NCBI GenBank assembly: GCA_964568585.1
Contig: CAZMQI010000042.1
Span: 1 to 16,272 of the forward strand
Length of the DNA: 16,272 nt
Reading direction: 5' to 3'
DNA from: RGZA01 sp964568585
Lineage (GTDB): Bacteria > Pseudomonadota > Alphaproteobacteria > UBA9219 > RGZA01
Shown here in pieces: positions 7,132 to 15,213 of this stretch (its first letter is position 1; every line of letters begins with the position of its first letter). Both the position numbers and the translations under genes were made by a program. The notes under the pieces were generated by a model. The model was not told the origin of the DNA and did no database searches. It saw nothing but the letters and a program-made list of their open reading frames with translations.

Positions 7132-8739
7132 TTGAAAGCATTCCCAACCAAGCCCCTATTATTCTGCATTACACTGGGGTTGGTATTGGCATCGCTGATG
7201 GTATGGCAATCCATGCCGATTTATTCCGATGAATTTTCAATGCGTATTGAAGTCGGGCGGTTCCTTCAGGATCGCGGGCTTTCATCCTCTCTCTTTTCAT
7301 TATGTGTTGATAGCATCAAATCTGTACCCTTGCTGTTTGTGATACCAGCATGGCTGCTTTCGCAAATGGACTTGCATTTTACGTCCGTGCAAATTCGTGC
7401 ATTACCTTTTGTGGTGGTATTATGCGGTTCCTTGTTCACGGCGTATTATGCGCTGCGTAATATCAACCCGTTTGCAGCCTTGTGGATTGCCGCAGCTATG
7501 ATTGGCGTTGCCTGTTCAGCGCTGGTATTTGCAAGATATGAATCCATCATGTTCATCAATCTATTTTTTGGTGTACTGGCGTTGCATATGCTCAGTTATC
7601 GCCATGTTTCAGTATTGCAACGTGGAGCCGTTGCAGCCTTGTTGATTGCATCCGCGCTTGCATCACTATTTGTGCACCCGCAAGGGATAATGTTTTTGCC
7701 ATTCACGGCGTATTTATCATATCGCCTGATTGCAAGAGAAACGGTTGATATTCAAGTGCTTTGCATATGGGTGATTGGCGTTTGCTTTATTGGATATACA
7801 TCAATCGCATTCCACAGTTTGTCATGCAGCGATTATCCAGCAATCGAAGCCTATGTAGCCAAAATGGCACTACAGCCAGAAGGGTTGCAGAGTACTAAGT
7901 TTGTCGAATACGTGATGGACAAGTTTACAACCTATGTGGGGGCGTTCACCTACAATCATTCGTATACGGTATTTTATTTGCCGGGTATCAGCGCAGAAAG
8001 AATAACCGCATCCGGTATTGTGACCACTTTAAATAACGTCATACCTGTCATCGTGGTGGGGGTTGCCGTGCTGAATGTGGTGCTGGGCATTGGGCTGGGT
8101 ATTGTTGCATTCATCCACTACATCATTAAGCGCAAAGTAATTTCAGGTATAAATACCGATGCTGTCATTGCTTATTTCCTTATCTTGTTGCCGGTCATTT
8201 TTTTGTTTTTCTACGATGCCAAGCAATATTTCTATCGCTCGATAGTCATACATTTCCTATTTACGATTGCGTTGGTGATTATTGTATCAAACCTGCGTTA
8301 TGGGCTAGTTACAAAACTGACCGCATGGTTGGGGGGGGGGATCTGCCTTGTATGTTTGGGTTCCATCATTACCAATCACACATTTTTTGATAAAGAACTG
8401 GAAGCCTATGAAGGTCCAGGCGTTTCCGTAAAGCGCAATCTTGGGCAACATAACTTTGAGTTACAGGAAGTAGTTAAAGCGTGCGGCATTAATCTGGCTG
8501 ATGGCGGCGCTGTAATCGGTGATCTGACCTATGACAGCGTCAAACAATATAATAAGGTCTATCCCATTACCTATCTGGGATTACAAGAAGCCATTACTGG
8601 TATTTCAGCCAACGACATGATGAGGTTATTGAAACCCAATTATGTGTTGGCACGTTGTAGTGAAATGCGCGCCACAGGAATTGGTTGGCCGGCGGACGTC
8701 AATAACGGTAAATTATGCTGCACGCGCTTAAATAAATGA
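7132..8739 (+). CDS. GT-C-like polytopic membrane protein carrying a G10 tract
   Basis: This 535-residue membrane protein has no family I can name with certainty. It begins with TTG, one base after the Rieske stop. That start keeps a full first helix (about 9-28) followed at once by YSDEFSMRIE (31-40). An acidic pair just after the first helix is a hallmark of GT-C glycosyltransferases of the ArnT/PMT type, so D33/E34 are candidate catalytic or metal-binding residues. Further hydrophobic segments lie at about 72-95, 105-130, 136-155, 160-185, 205-225, 300-330, 343-362, 367-388 and 393-415, and the last 120 residues look soluble. It may transfer a polyprenyl-linked sugar to the glycan outside the cytoplasm. 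The run of ten G at 8331-8340 encodes part of residues 400-403. As written the frame is intact. The 823-residue protein at 2318 has a similar overall plan. Confidence 0.72.
   Translation: MKAFPTKPLLFCITLGLVLASLMVWQSMPIYSDEFSMRIEVGRFLQDRGLSSSLFSLCVDSIKSVPLLFVIPAWLLSQMDLHFTSVQIRALPFVVVLCGSLFTAYYALRNINPFAALWIAAAMIGVACSALVFARYESIMFINLFFGVLALHMLSYRHVSVLQRGAVAALLIASALASLFVHPQGIMFLPFTAYLSYRLIARETVDIQVLCIWVIGVCFIGYTSIAFHSLSCSDYPAIEAYVAKMALQPEGLQSTKFVEYVMDKFTTYVGAFTYNHSYTVFYLPGISAERITASGIVTTLNNVIPVIVVGVAVLNVVLGIGLGIVAFIHYIIKRKVISGINTDAVIAYFLILLPVIFLFFYDAKQYFYRSIVIHFLFTIALVIIVSNLRYGLVTKLTAWLGGGICLVCLGSIITNHTFFDKELEAYEGPGVSVKRNLGQHNFELQEVVKACGINLADGGAVIGDLTYDSVKQYNKVYPITYLGLQEAITGISANDMMRLLKPNYVLARCSEMRATGIGWPADVNNGKLCCTRLNK
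8331..8340 (+). repeat. Homopolymeric G10 tract inside a coding sequence
   Basis: Ten consecutive G lie in the last predicted membrane helix region of the GT-C-like gene (TTG followed by three GGG codons). Loss of one G would bring a TAA into frame at 8429-8431. Gain of one G would bring a TGA into frame at 8388-8390. Either change removes about the last 100 residues. Such tracts in surface-glycan genes are the classic substrate of slipped-strand phase variation. Confidence 0.85.
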
Positions 8740-8757
8740 TTTTGAACAAGTAATGCC

Positions 8758-9456
8758 ATGACAAAAAAAGTTGCCATCGTTCAGTCAAATTACATCCCGT
8801 GGAAGGGATTTTTCGACATGATCGCCGCTGTGGACGAATTCATTCTGTATGATGATATGCAATTCACGCGAAGGGATTGGCGCAACCGCAACCAGATTAA
8901 AACACCACAGGGGTTATTGTGGCTGTCCGTGCCTGTGCAATCCAAAGGCAAGTTCGAACAGAAAATCAGGGATACCGAATTGGATGGTACCGATTGGGCA
9001 GCAACGCATTGGAAATCATTAGCGTCCAATTACACCCGGGCTCCGCACTTCAAGGAAGTGGCAGAATGGTTGCAGCCGCTTTATATGAATGCCACATATG
9101 CAAATTTATCTGTGCTCAACCGAACTTTGATTGAAGCAGTGTGTGCTTATCTTGGCATCAAGACGGTAATCAAAAATTCATGGGATTATGAATTGATTGA
9201 TGGCAAAACCGAACGGCTTGCCGATTTATGTAAGCAAGCAGGCGGCAGCGAATACATATCCGGCCCTGCTGCAAAGGACTATGTGGATGAGGCTGTTTTT
9301 GCGAATTACAACATCAAATTGACGTGGTTTGACTACCAGGGGTACAGCGAATATCCTCAGCTTTGGGGTGCTTTTGCACATAATGTAAGCATCGTCGATT
9401 TGTTGTTTAATTGTGGCAAAGATGCGCCACGTTATATGAGATTTGTTAAGCCATGA
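8758..9456 (+). CDS. WbqC-like family protein
   Basis: The 232-residue protein fits the WbqC family (Pfam PF08889), which recurs in O-antigen and other polysaccharide loci. Family landmarks are the N-terminal AIVQSNYIPWKGFFDMI (6-22), the acidic YDDMQFTRRDWRNRNQIK block at 31-48 and the downstream WLSVPV strand. The biochemical role of the family is not firmly established. Some members are proposed to act in amino-sugar acylation or sugar modification, and I would not go further here. There is an 18-base gap from the previous gene, and its ATGA overlap with the next GT2 gene suggests coupled translation. It may supply or modify the residue handled by that glycosyltransferase, which is only inference from position. 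Confidence 0.9.
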   Translation: MTKKVAIVQSNYIPWKGFFDMIAAVDEFILYDDMQFTRRDWRNRNQIKTPQGLLWLSVPVQSKGKFEQKIRDTELDGTDWAATHWKSLASNYTRAPHFKEVAEWLQPLYMNATYANLSVLNRTLIEAVCAYLGIKTVIKNSWDYELIDGKTERLADLCKQAGGSEYISGPAAKDYVDEAVFANYNIKLTWFDYQGYSEYPQLWGAFAHNVSIVDLLFNCGKDAPRYMRFVKP

Positions 9457-10379
9457 AACTATCCATTGTCGCTACGCTGTATAAATCGAGTGCCTATATC
9501 GAGGCATTCCATCAGCGTTGTAGTGCTGCAGCGAAGGCATTTGCAGGCGACGATTACGAAATCGTACTGGTCAATGACGGCTCTCCCGACGATAGTTTGC
9601 AGCGCGCAGTTAAGTTATCGCAATACGACACACATGTGGTTGTTGTGGATTTGTCACGCAATTTTGGCCATCACAAAGCGATGATGACAGGATTAGCGCA
9701 AGCAAAAGGCGCGCATGTTTTTTTAATCGATAGCGATTTGGAAGAAGAACCCGAATGGCTATCATCGTTTCAAGAACAGATGAGTGCGCGGGATTGCGAT
9801 GTTGTGTACGGTGTGCAGGAACGGCGCAGGGGCGGCTGGTTCGAACAAATCACGGGAAAATGTTTTTATAAAATGTTCCGGCTGTTCACTGGCATCGACC
9901 AGCCAGATAATATTGTGACTGCGCGGTTGATGACGCGTCGTTATGTCGATGCGTTGCTGTTGCACAAGGAACGCGCGCTGAACATCGGCGGGTTATGGAT
10001 TGTCACCGGCTTCAACCAAACCACGCAGATTGTCAAAAAGCATGATACCAGCCCAACCACCTATTCGTTGGCGCATAAAATCGTCCATTTGGTGAATGCA
10101 ATTACATCGTTCAGCAGCATGCCATTGGTTATCACCTTCTATTCAGGACTGCTCATTTCGTTTACCGCACTAGCTTATATCGCATATCTGTTGATCGCTT
10201 ATATGTTTGGTGTGATGCCGCCCGATGGTTATACATCCATCATTGCATCGATCTGGCTGTTCTCCGGCTTGATTATTTTCTTCCTTGGCGTTCAGGGAAT
10301 TTATATTTCTAAACTGTTCGAGGAAGTGAAGCAGCGCCCTTACACCGTCATCCGCCATATTTACGGGCAGAAAGTTTAA
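9453..10379 (+). CDS. Second GT2 glycosyltransferase, GtrB-like, membrane anchored
   Basis: This is predicted to charge undecaprenyl phosphate with a sugar on the cytoplasmic side of the membrane. The GT-A domain starts with LSIVATLYKSSAYI (3-16), has the nucleotide-binding loop LVNDGSPDDS at 39-48 and a DSD metal motif at 93-95 (LIDSDLEEEPEW), followed by VVYGVQERRRG. Two C-terminal hydrophobic segments lie at about 225-252 and 262-286, and a short basic tail closes the 308 residues. It differs from the gene at 1323 in keeping the full DxD motif. The two are clearly paralogues at the fold level but diverged, so they probably use different sugars. The gene overlaps the WbqC-like gene by ATGA, and a single base separates its stop from the next ATG. 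Confidence 0.88.
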   Translation: MKLSIVATLYKSSAYIEAFHQRCSAAAKAFAGDDYEIVLVNDGSPDDSLQRAVKLSQYDTHVVVVDLSRNFGHHKAMMTGLAQAKGAHVFLIDSDLEEEPEWLSSFQEQMSARDCDVVYGVQERRRGGWFEQITGKCFYKMFRLFTGIDQPDNIVTARLMTRRYVDALLLHKERALNIGGLWIVTGFNQTTQIVKKHDTSPTTYSLAHKIVHLVNAITSFSSMPLVITFYSGLLISFTALAYIAYLLIAYMFGVMPPDGYTSIIASIWLFSGLIIFFLGVQGIYISKLFEEVKQRPYTVIRHIYGQKV

Positions 10380-10380
10380 T

Positions 10381-11199
10381 ATGAACACCAACGCCATTCC
10401 ACAGCAATCCTATGGCATTTTAGATCTTGCGGATAATGCCATTTCGGAAATAGCGCAGCAGATTAAAACTGTTGGCTATGCTGTGTTGGATTCCGGGTAT
10501 AGTAAGGCGGAGCTGCAGCAGCTAGCGCAAGCTTTTGAAGACACACGCAAAACCTATATGGCGACGTATGGCGAAGCCAAACTTAAAGAACTTAATGAAC
10601 ACAATACCATTCGTTCTCCACTTACCCATGGTGGCGAGGTCTTTTTAAGGCTCGCATTGAATAAAAATCTGCTTGCGCTGTTAAGCGAACTGATTTTAGG
10701 AAAGTTCATTATTAATCAGCAAAATTGCATTATTAACCCGCCGCAAGAAACGTATAATCAGGCAGCATGGCATCGTGACTTACCGTATCAACACTTCGTT
10801 TCATCGCGGCCACTAGCTATTAACGCGCTGTTTTGCGTGGATGACTTTACGAAAGAAAATGGTGCAACTTATGTGCTACCGGCATCGCATCGCAGCGAAG
10901 CGTTTCCATCAAGTGATTATATCAAAAAGAACGCTGTGCAGATAGAAGCCGCAGCTGGCTCATTCATTGTGTTGGATTGCATGTTGTTTCATGCAGGTGG
11001 TTATAATGCTACAAACGTACAGCGCCGCGCCATAAATCACGTTTATAATATACCATATTTTAAACAGCAAATTAACATTCCAGCGAATTTTACCAACGAA
11101 AACGTAACAGACGATGAGCGCTATATTTTAGGGTTTAATTCATTAGAACCTTCGTCAATTAGCGATTATCTTTCTTCTCGCAAAGGTAAAAAATACTAA
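10381..11199 (+). CDS. PhyH-family Fe(II)/2-oxoglutarate-dependent oxygenase
   Basis: This 272-residue protein resembles the phytanoyl-CoA dioxygenase family, which hydroxylates substrates with O2 and 2-oxoglutarate. The iron ligands are visible as H131-R-D133 in AAWHRDLPYQ and H204 in MLFHAGGYN. An arginine at 215 or 216 (QRRAINHVYN) is placed to bind the 2-oxoglutarate carboxylate. The segment GATYVLPASHR (161-171) is another family hallmark. No signal peptide is seen, so it should work in the cytoplasm, possibly on a nucleotide sugar, a sugar substituent or a lipid-linked intermediate. Such enzymes occur in polysaccharide clusters but the substrate here is unknown. The ATG is one base after the preceding stop, and its own stop shares a base with the next start (TAATG). 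Confidence 0.88.
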   Translation: MNTNAIPQQSYGILDLADNAISEIAQQIKTVGYAVLDSGYSKAELQQLAQAFEDTRKTYMATYGEAKLKELNEHNTIRSPLTHGGEVFLRLALNKNLLALLSELILGKFIINQQNCIINPPQETYNQAAWHRDLPYQHFVSSRPLAINALFCVDDFTKENGATYVLPASHRSEAFPSSDYIKKNAVQIEAAAGSFIVLDCMLFHAGGYNATNVQRRAINHVYNIPYFKQQINIPANFTNENVTDDERYILGFNSLEPSSISDYLSSRKGKKY

Positions 11200-12020
11200 T
11201 GGCGCACCAATTGGAACCCTCATCTACTGAGACGATGCGTGAAACAAAGGTCTTGCCACCTGGAACCATATTGCAATTGATGTATCTTAAAGAGCGGCTT
11301 AGCCAGATACCTGCCGGACGTTTTATTGAAATAGGCCCAGGCAATGGCGAAATAACGCGCATGCTGCTTGATCATGGTTGGCAGGGAGTATCTTATGATC
11401 TAGCAGAAAAAACCATTGAAGGATTGAAGGTGCGCTTTGCCAAGGAGATTAGCGAGCGACGTTTTGCGCCAGTGCTCGGCAATTATATTGTGTCTGCAAC
11501 CGAACGCGCTGATTTGGTTATTTCATGCATGGTGATGGAACATCTTGAAGATGATGTTGAACAAAAGTACATGTGCCAATCTGCGCGGTTATTGAATAAA
11601 AACGGCTTGATGATTGGGCTGGTGCCGGGCTCGCCCGACCATTGGGGCATTGAAGATGACATTGCAGGACATTGCCGTCGTTATACGCGAGAATCGGTTG
11701 CCACGCTTGCATCTGTGAATGGCTGGAAGTTAAGGCACATAGCCGGGTTGACGTTCCCCGTTTCAAATCTTTTGCTGCCGATATCCAATTATCTTGTAAA
11801 CAGAAATGAACGAGCAAAACTTGCATTGTCGATGATAGAACGAACCAAGCAGTCAGGGCATAGAAAGGTGCATTTTAAAACGCATTTTCCTGCTATTCTG
11901 GGAATTATACTGAACGTATTTACAATGTATCCACTTCATGTGTTACAAAAACTATTTAAAAAATCAAAAGATGCCTTGGTTATATATTTTGAAATGCAGC
12001 CAAATGAACAGCGAAATTAA
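11199..12020 (+). CDS. Class I SAM-dependent methyltransferase
   Basis: This is a 273-residue soluble enzyme expected to methylate a sugar hydroxyl or a related group. SAM motif I is FIEIGPGNGEI at 42-52, the acidic residue after the second strand is D67 (SYDLAEKT), and VMEHLEDD at 112-119 is the usual motif after strand four. The segment DDIAGHCRRYTRES (153-166) is a recurrent signature of methyltransferases in polysaccharide loci (compare GHyRRYt). The C-terminal 70 residues contain a hydrophobic stretch at about 232-248 with basic flanks, which may give membrane association. The start is chosen from the TAATG overlap with the oxygenase gene. It and the following methyltransferase are not close copies, so they probably act at different positions. 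Confidence 0.87.
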   Translation: MAHQLEPSSTETMRETKVLPPGTILQLMYLKERLSQIPAGRFIEIGPGNGEITRMLLDHGWQGVSYDLAEKTIEGLKVRFAKEISERRFAPVLGNYIVSATERADLVISCMVMEHLEDDVEQKYMCQSARLLNKNGLMIGLVPGSPDHWGIEDDIAGHCRRYTRESVATLASVNGWKLRHIAGLTFPVSNLLLPISNYLVNRNERAKLALSMIERTKQSGHRKVHFKTHFPAILGIILNVFTMYPLHVLQKLFKKSKDALVIYFEMQPNEQRN

Positions 12021-12022
12021 AG

Positions 12023-12661
12023 ATGACACATCAACATAATGCTAATCCCCTGTCTGATGTTGCTAGCTATTATTCGGAAAAGCTTGCCGCCCATGGGCAG
12101 ACCGCGAATGGCGTGGATTGGAACAGTGAAGGTAGTCAAATCCTGCGCTTCACGCAGCTCAGCAAGATTATTGACCCTGCGCTAAAATCTTTCTCAATCA
12201 CTGATCTGGGCTGTGGTTATGGCGCTTTGTATGATTTCTTGAAGAGCAGTTACAGCGATTTTTCGTATAATGGCTTTGATGTGTCGTCCGCGATGATTGA
12301 TGCCGCTAGTGCGCGCCACAAGGGACAATCGGGCGCTCGTTTCGTGGTGGCCAACACACCGGATCTGGCAGCAGATTATGGTATTGCGAGCGGTATCTTT
12401 AACGTACGCCTTAATAGGTCTGATGCGGAGTGGGCCGCGCATTTTGAAGCGACACTGGATGAATTGAACCGCACCAGTCGCCTTGGATTTGCATTTAATG
12501 CGCTTACTTCGTATTCAGATGCCGATAAAATGCGTGAAACATTATATTATGCCAACCCGACTGCGCTGTTTGACATGTGCAAACAGCGCTATTCGCGCAA
12601 TGTGGCGCTGTTGCATGATTATCAATTATATGAATTTACAATCCTGGTGAGGAAAACATGA
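12023..12661 (+). CDS. Class I SAM-dependent methyltransferase (short form)
   Basis: The 212-residue protein has SAM motif I as ITDLGCGYGALYDFL at 59-73 and the acidic loop GFDVSSAMI at 84-92. The N-terminal helix region is SYYSEKLAAHGQTANGVDWN (15-34), a pattern common in a family of small methyltransferases from glycan and capsule loci. No membrane segments are seen. It begins two bases after the preceding methyltransferase and overlaps the next gene by ATGA, so the three genes are probably translated together. The acceptor is not known; sugar O-methylation is the likeliest role from context. Confidence 0.86.
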   Translation: MTHQHNANPLSDVASYYSEKLAAHGQTANGVDWNSEGSQILRFTQLSKIIDPALKSFSITDLGCGYGALYDFLKSSYSDFSYNGFDVSSAMIDAASARHKGQSGARFVVANTPDLAADYGIASGIFNVRLNRSDAEWAAHFEATLDELNRTSRLGFAFNALTSYSDADKMRETLYYANPTALFDMCKQRYSRNVALLHDYQLYEFTILVRKT

Positions 12662-14550
12662 TGGCTAACGCTGCATTATTCTTTTTTATAAGTCTTGGGT
12701 TTTGTTATTTTATTGTTTTGAAAAGCTCCAACATTCGCGGGTTAACCGTTCGCTTTGCGGATATCCTGCAACGTCGTGCATTTCCTTCCACATCCGATTT
12801 TGAACATATTAAATTCGCGTTCCTGCGTATCATATTCGGCATACTGTTGTTGAACCGTGATATACAGATTTTTTCTGCTCTATTACCTGAAGAGATTTTT
12901 ACCCCCGTTGGCTATACCGCCATGGCTGCGTTGGCAGCAGCCATCTGTGTCACATTCGGGTTTATGACGCAGTGGGCATTGCTGTTCTTGATGTTCTTCA
13001 TGTGGCATATCGGTGAACAAATCCTTTCTACCAGCACGCTGGGGAATGACATTGCTGCATCGCTAAGCTTGTTATTGCTGTTGACCAGCGCGGGCAAGTT
13101 TTTATCCATCGATGGGTTGCTGACTAGCCGTGTGAAGCATAAAATATGGTTCGATTTTCTTTTGTATGATGAAGGCATCCCCAGCCGTCGCAGCATTGCG
13201 CTTGCAAAATTCGTATCGCTGCTGACCTATTTCATGGTGTGCGTGTACTCAATCTGCGTGCATCTGAATGAGCCCGCATGGATGAACGGTGTTGCCGGCC
13301 CATATCTGCTTACCAATAATTTTATGTCGGTATTCTACCAAAACTTTACGCAGTGGTTCACAGAATATCCGCTTGCCGTGCATATTGCCAAAATCTCGTT
13401 GTGGGTGATGATGCTGTGGTATCCATCGTTAATCCCGTTTAGTTTATTGGGCGGTGTGTTTCGTTCCTATGTCATTTGGTGGGGTATATTATTCTTTATT
13501 ATGTCTTCGTTTGTGCTGCGACTGGGTTCGCTCGCCGAATTCGAATTCGTGATGTGGGCCGGATTTTTTTGGGCAACAACCGGCCTTGATAAAAGGAAGA
13601 AGCTATCCGTATTTTATGATGATACATGCAATCTGTGCGATCGCACGGTGCTGGCGATCACCTATCTTGATATCTTCAATCGTGTCACGTTGCGCCCCTT
13701 ATCCAAGCATGGTGAAGCATTGCAGGCTTATGGTGTGAAACCTGAAGCGGCGATGGAAAATTTGTATGGGGTGCAGGAAGAAAACGGCCCAGAAACTGGT
13801 AAAGTGACATTCGGCTATGATTTCTATGTGGCGTTGTCGAAAAACCTGTTCCTGCTTTGGCCGGTAGTGCCATTCCTGTATTTAGGAAAATGGTTATGCG
13901 TTGGCCCTGCAATCTACAATCTGGTGGCCAGAAAGCGTCATGAGATTTTTGGATTTTGCAAAGTGCCAACTAAAAAAGTGGTGCGCGCCGAACCTGTGAC
14001 CAAAGATGATCTGACCGTATTCGGCACTGCCGTGAAGGTGCATGTGGTATTGCTGGCATTCTGTTATATGATTGCAACGCCCCTGCCTTATCTAGGCGTT
14101 TTGGCGCAGGGCAATGCAGGTGCAAGGGCCGCAGCCTATTACGGTATAGCACCCATCAATGTGTTTAACCGCGATGATTTACGCATAGCCGAGAACTGGT
14201 TCACGCTGCGCGACGTCAAGAATGATAGATTAATGCCGATACTTACCAAGGAGGGCGTGCGGCTAGGCCTGCATCGTTCAGACAGGGTTTATTTTGGCCA
14301 TACGTTGATGTTCCGCAGGTTATCGATTGGCACAGAAGGTTGTTTATTCAATAACTGGCAGCCGATGTTGACCTATCTTTCCAAGGTGTCGTTGTACCGA
14401 ATGGGGGCGCCAGCAGGGATTTACCAGATTGAATATGTGCAATATCATCAGTCTTTGCCAGATGAGGAAAAGGTGCTGAATGGCGAATATGTGGTTGAGC
14501 CCATAACCAGCCCATGCACCAAAACATTTGAAGTGAATTACGCGCCATGA
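12658..14550 (+). CDS. HTTM-like polytopic membrane protein fused to a DCC (DUF393) thiol-oxidoreductase-like domain
   Basis: This 630-residue protein has three parts. Residues about 5-22 and 50-305 hold a string of hydrophobic segments in the style of HTTM (vitamin K-dependent carboxylase-related) membrane domains, including FAFLRIIFGILLLNRDIQ. Residues 315-435 form a DCC/DUF393 domain with SVFYDDTCNLCDRT, where C324 and C327 make the CxxC redox pair and the family's YDGxCxxC pattern is nearly kept. A further helix at about 452-475 and a soluble C-terminal domain of about 150 residues complete it; I do not recognise that last domain. HTTM and DCC domains are known to occur together, but their role in glycan loci is unclear. 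The gene starts ATGATG, so 12658 or 12661 is possible. The ATGA overlap with the methyltransferase favours 12658. Confidence 0.78.
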   Translation: MMANAALFFFISLGFCYFIVLKSSNIRGLTVRFADILQRRAFPSTSDFEHIKFAFLRIIFGILLLNRDIQIFSALLPEEIFTPVGYTAMAALAAAICVTFGFMTQWALLFLMFFMWHIGEQILSTSTLGNDIAASLSLLLLLTSAGKFLSIDGLLTSRVKHKIWFDFLLYDEGIPSRRSIALAKFVSLLTYFMVCVYSICVHLNEPAWMNGVAGPYLLTNNFMSVFYQNFTQWFTEYPLAVHIAKISLWVMMLWYPSLIPFSLLGGVFRSYVIWWGILFFIMSSFVLRLGSLAEFEFVMWAGFFWATTGLDKRKKLSVFYDDTCNLCDRTVLAITYLDIFNRVTLRPLSKHGEALQAYGVKPEAAMENLYGVQEENGPETGKVTFGYDFYVALSKNLFLLWPVVPFLYLGKWLCVGPAIYNLVARKRHEIFGFCKVPTKKVVRAEPVTKDDLTVFGTAVKVHVVLLAFCYMIATPLPYLGVLAQGNAGARAAAYYGIAPINVFNRDDLRIAENWFTLRDVKNDRLMPILTKEGVRLGLHRSDRVYFGHTLMFRRLSIGTEGCLFNNWQPMLTYLSKVSLYRMGAPAGIYQIEYVQYHQSLPDEEKVLNGEYVVEPITSPCTKTFEVNYAP

Positions 14551-15212
14551 AAAAAAAGCTGGTCATTTTCGGAGCGGGGGATATTGCCCAGCTGGCGCAT
14601 TATTACTTCACGCATGACAGTGATTACGAGGTTATAGCTTTTACCGCAGACCGCGCATTTATCACCGAGCCAAGTTTTTGCGGCGTACCCGTGGTGGCAT
14701 TTGAAGATGTTGCCCAGCTTTATCCCCCTGCCACGCATGGCTTCTTTGTCGCGCTTAGCTATTCCAAATTGAATGTAGTTCGCAAAGATAAATATCTAGC
14801 CGCCAAGGCGCTAGGGTACGAATGTGTCAGCTATATCAGCTCGAAAGCCAGTATGTTCAATGAAGGCCGCATTGGCGAGAACTGCTTTATTCTTGAAGAT
14901 AACACCGTGCAACCCTTCGCAACCATTGGCAATAATGTGACCTTGTGGAGTGGTAACCATATCGGCCATCACGCCGCCATCAAAGACCACAGTTTTGTAT
15001 CATCGCATGTCGTGGTGTCGGGCGGTGTCGTGATTGGCGAACAATGCTTCATCGGCGTGAACGCGACGCTTCGTGACCATATCACTATCGGTGATCGCTG
15101 TGTCATCGGGGCGGGGGCCATCCTGCTTTCCAATGCTGAACCTGAAGGCGTATATATGGGTAGTGAAACCGAACGCTCCAAAGTGCCCAGCACGCGTTTG
15201 AAAGCCATATAA
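14547..15212 (+). CDS. NeuD/PglD-type sugar O- or N-acyltransferase (left-handed beta-helix)
   Basis: This 221-residue enzyme probably transfers an acetyl (or other acyl) group from acyl-CoA to a sugar or nucleotide sugar. The N-terminal Rossmann-like PglD_N domain begins KLVIFGAGDIAQLAHYYF (4-21). From about residue 106 to 195 the sequence consists of hexapeptide repeats typical of a left-handed beta-helix, for example RIGENCFI and VVIGEQCFIGVNATL. By comparison with NeuD/PglD proteins the catalytic histidine should be H141 in HIGHHAAIKDH, with a second histidine (H154) one coil further. The C-terminus EGVYMGSETERSKV matches the G-V/Y-x-G-x-P end of the family, though proline is replaced by serine. 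It overlaps the preceding gene by ATGA, and its stop is one base before the next ATG. The precise acceptor is not determinable. Confidence 0.88.
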   Translation: MKKKLVIFGAGDIAQLAHYYFTHDSDYEVIAFTADRAFITEPSFCGVPVVAFEDVAQLYPPATHGFFVALSYSKLNVVRKDKYLAAKALGYECVSYISSKASMFNEGRIGENCFILEDNTVQPFATIGNNVTLWSGNHIGHHAAIKDHSFVSSHVVVSGGVVIGEQCFIGVNATLRDHITIGDRCVIGAGAILLSNAEPEGVYMGSETERSKVPSTRLKAI

Positions 15213-15213
15213 C

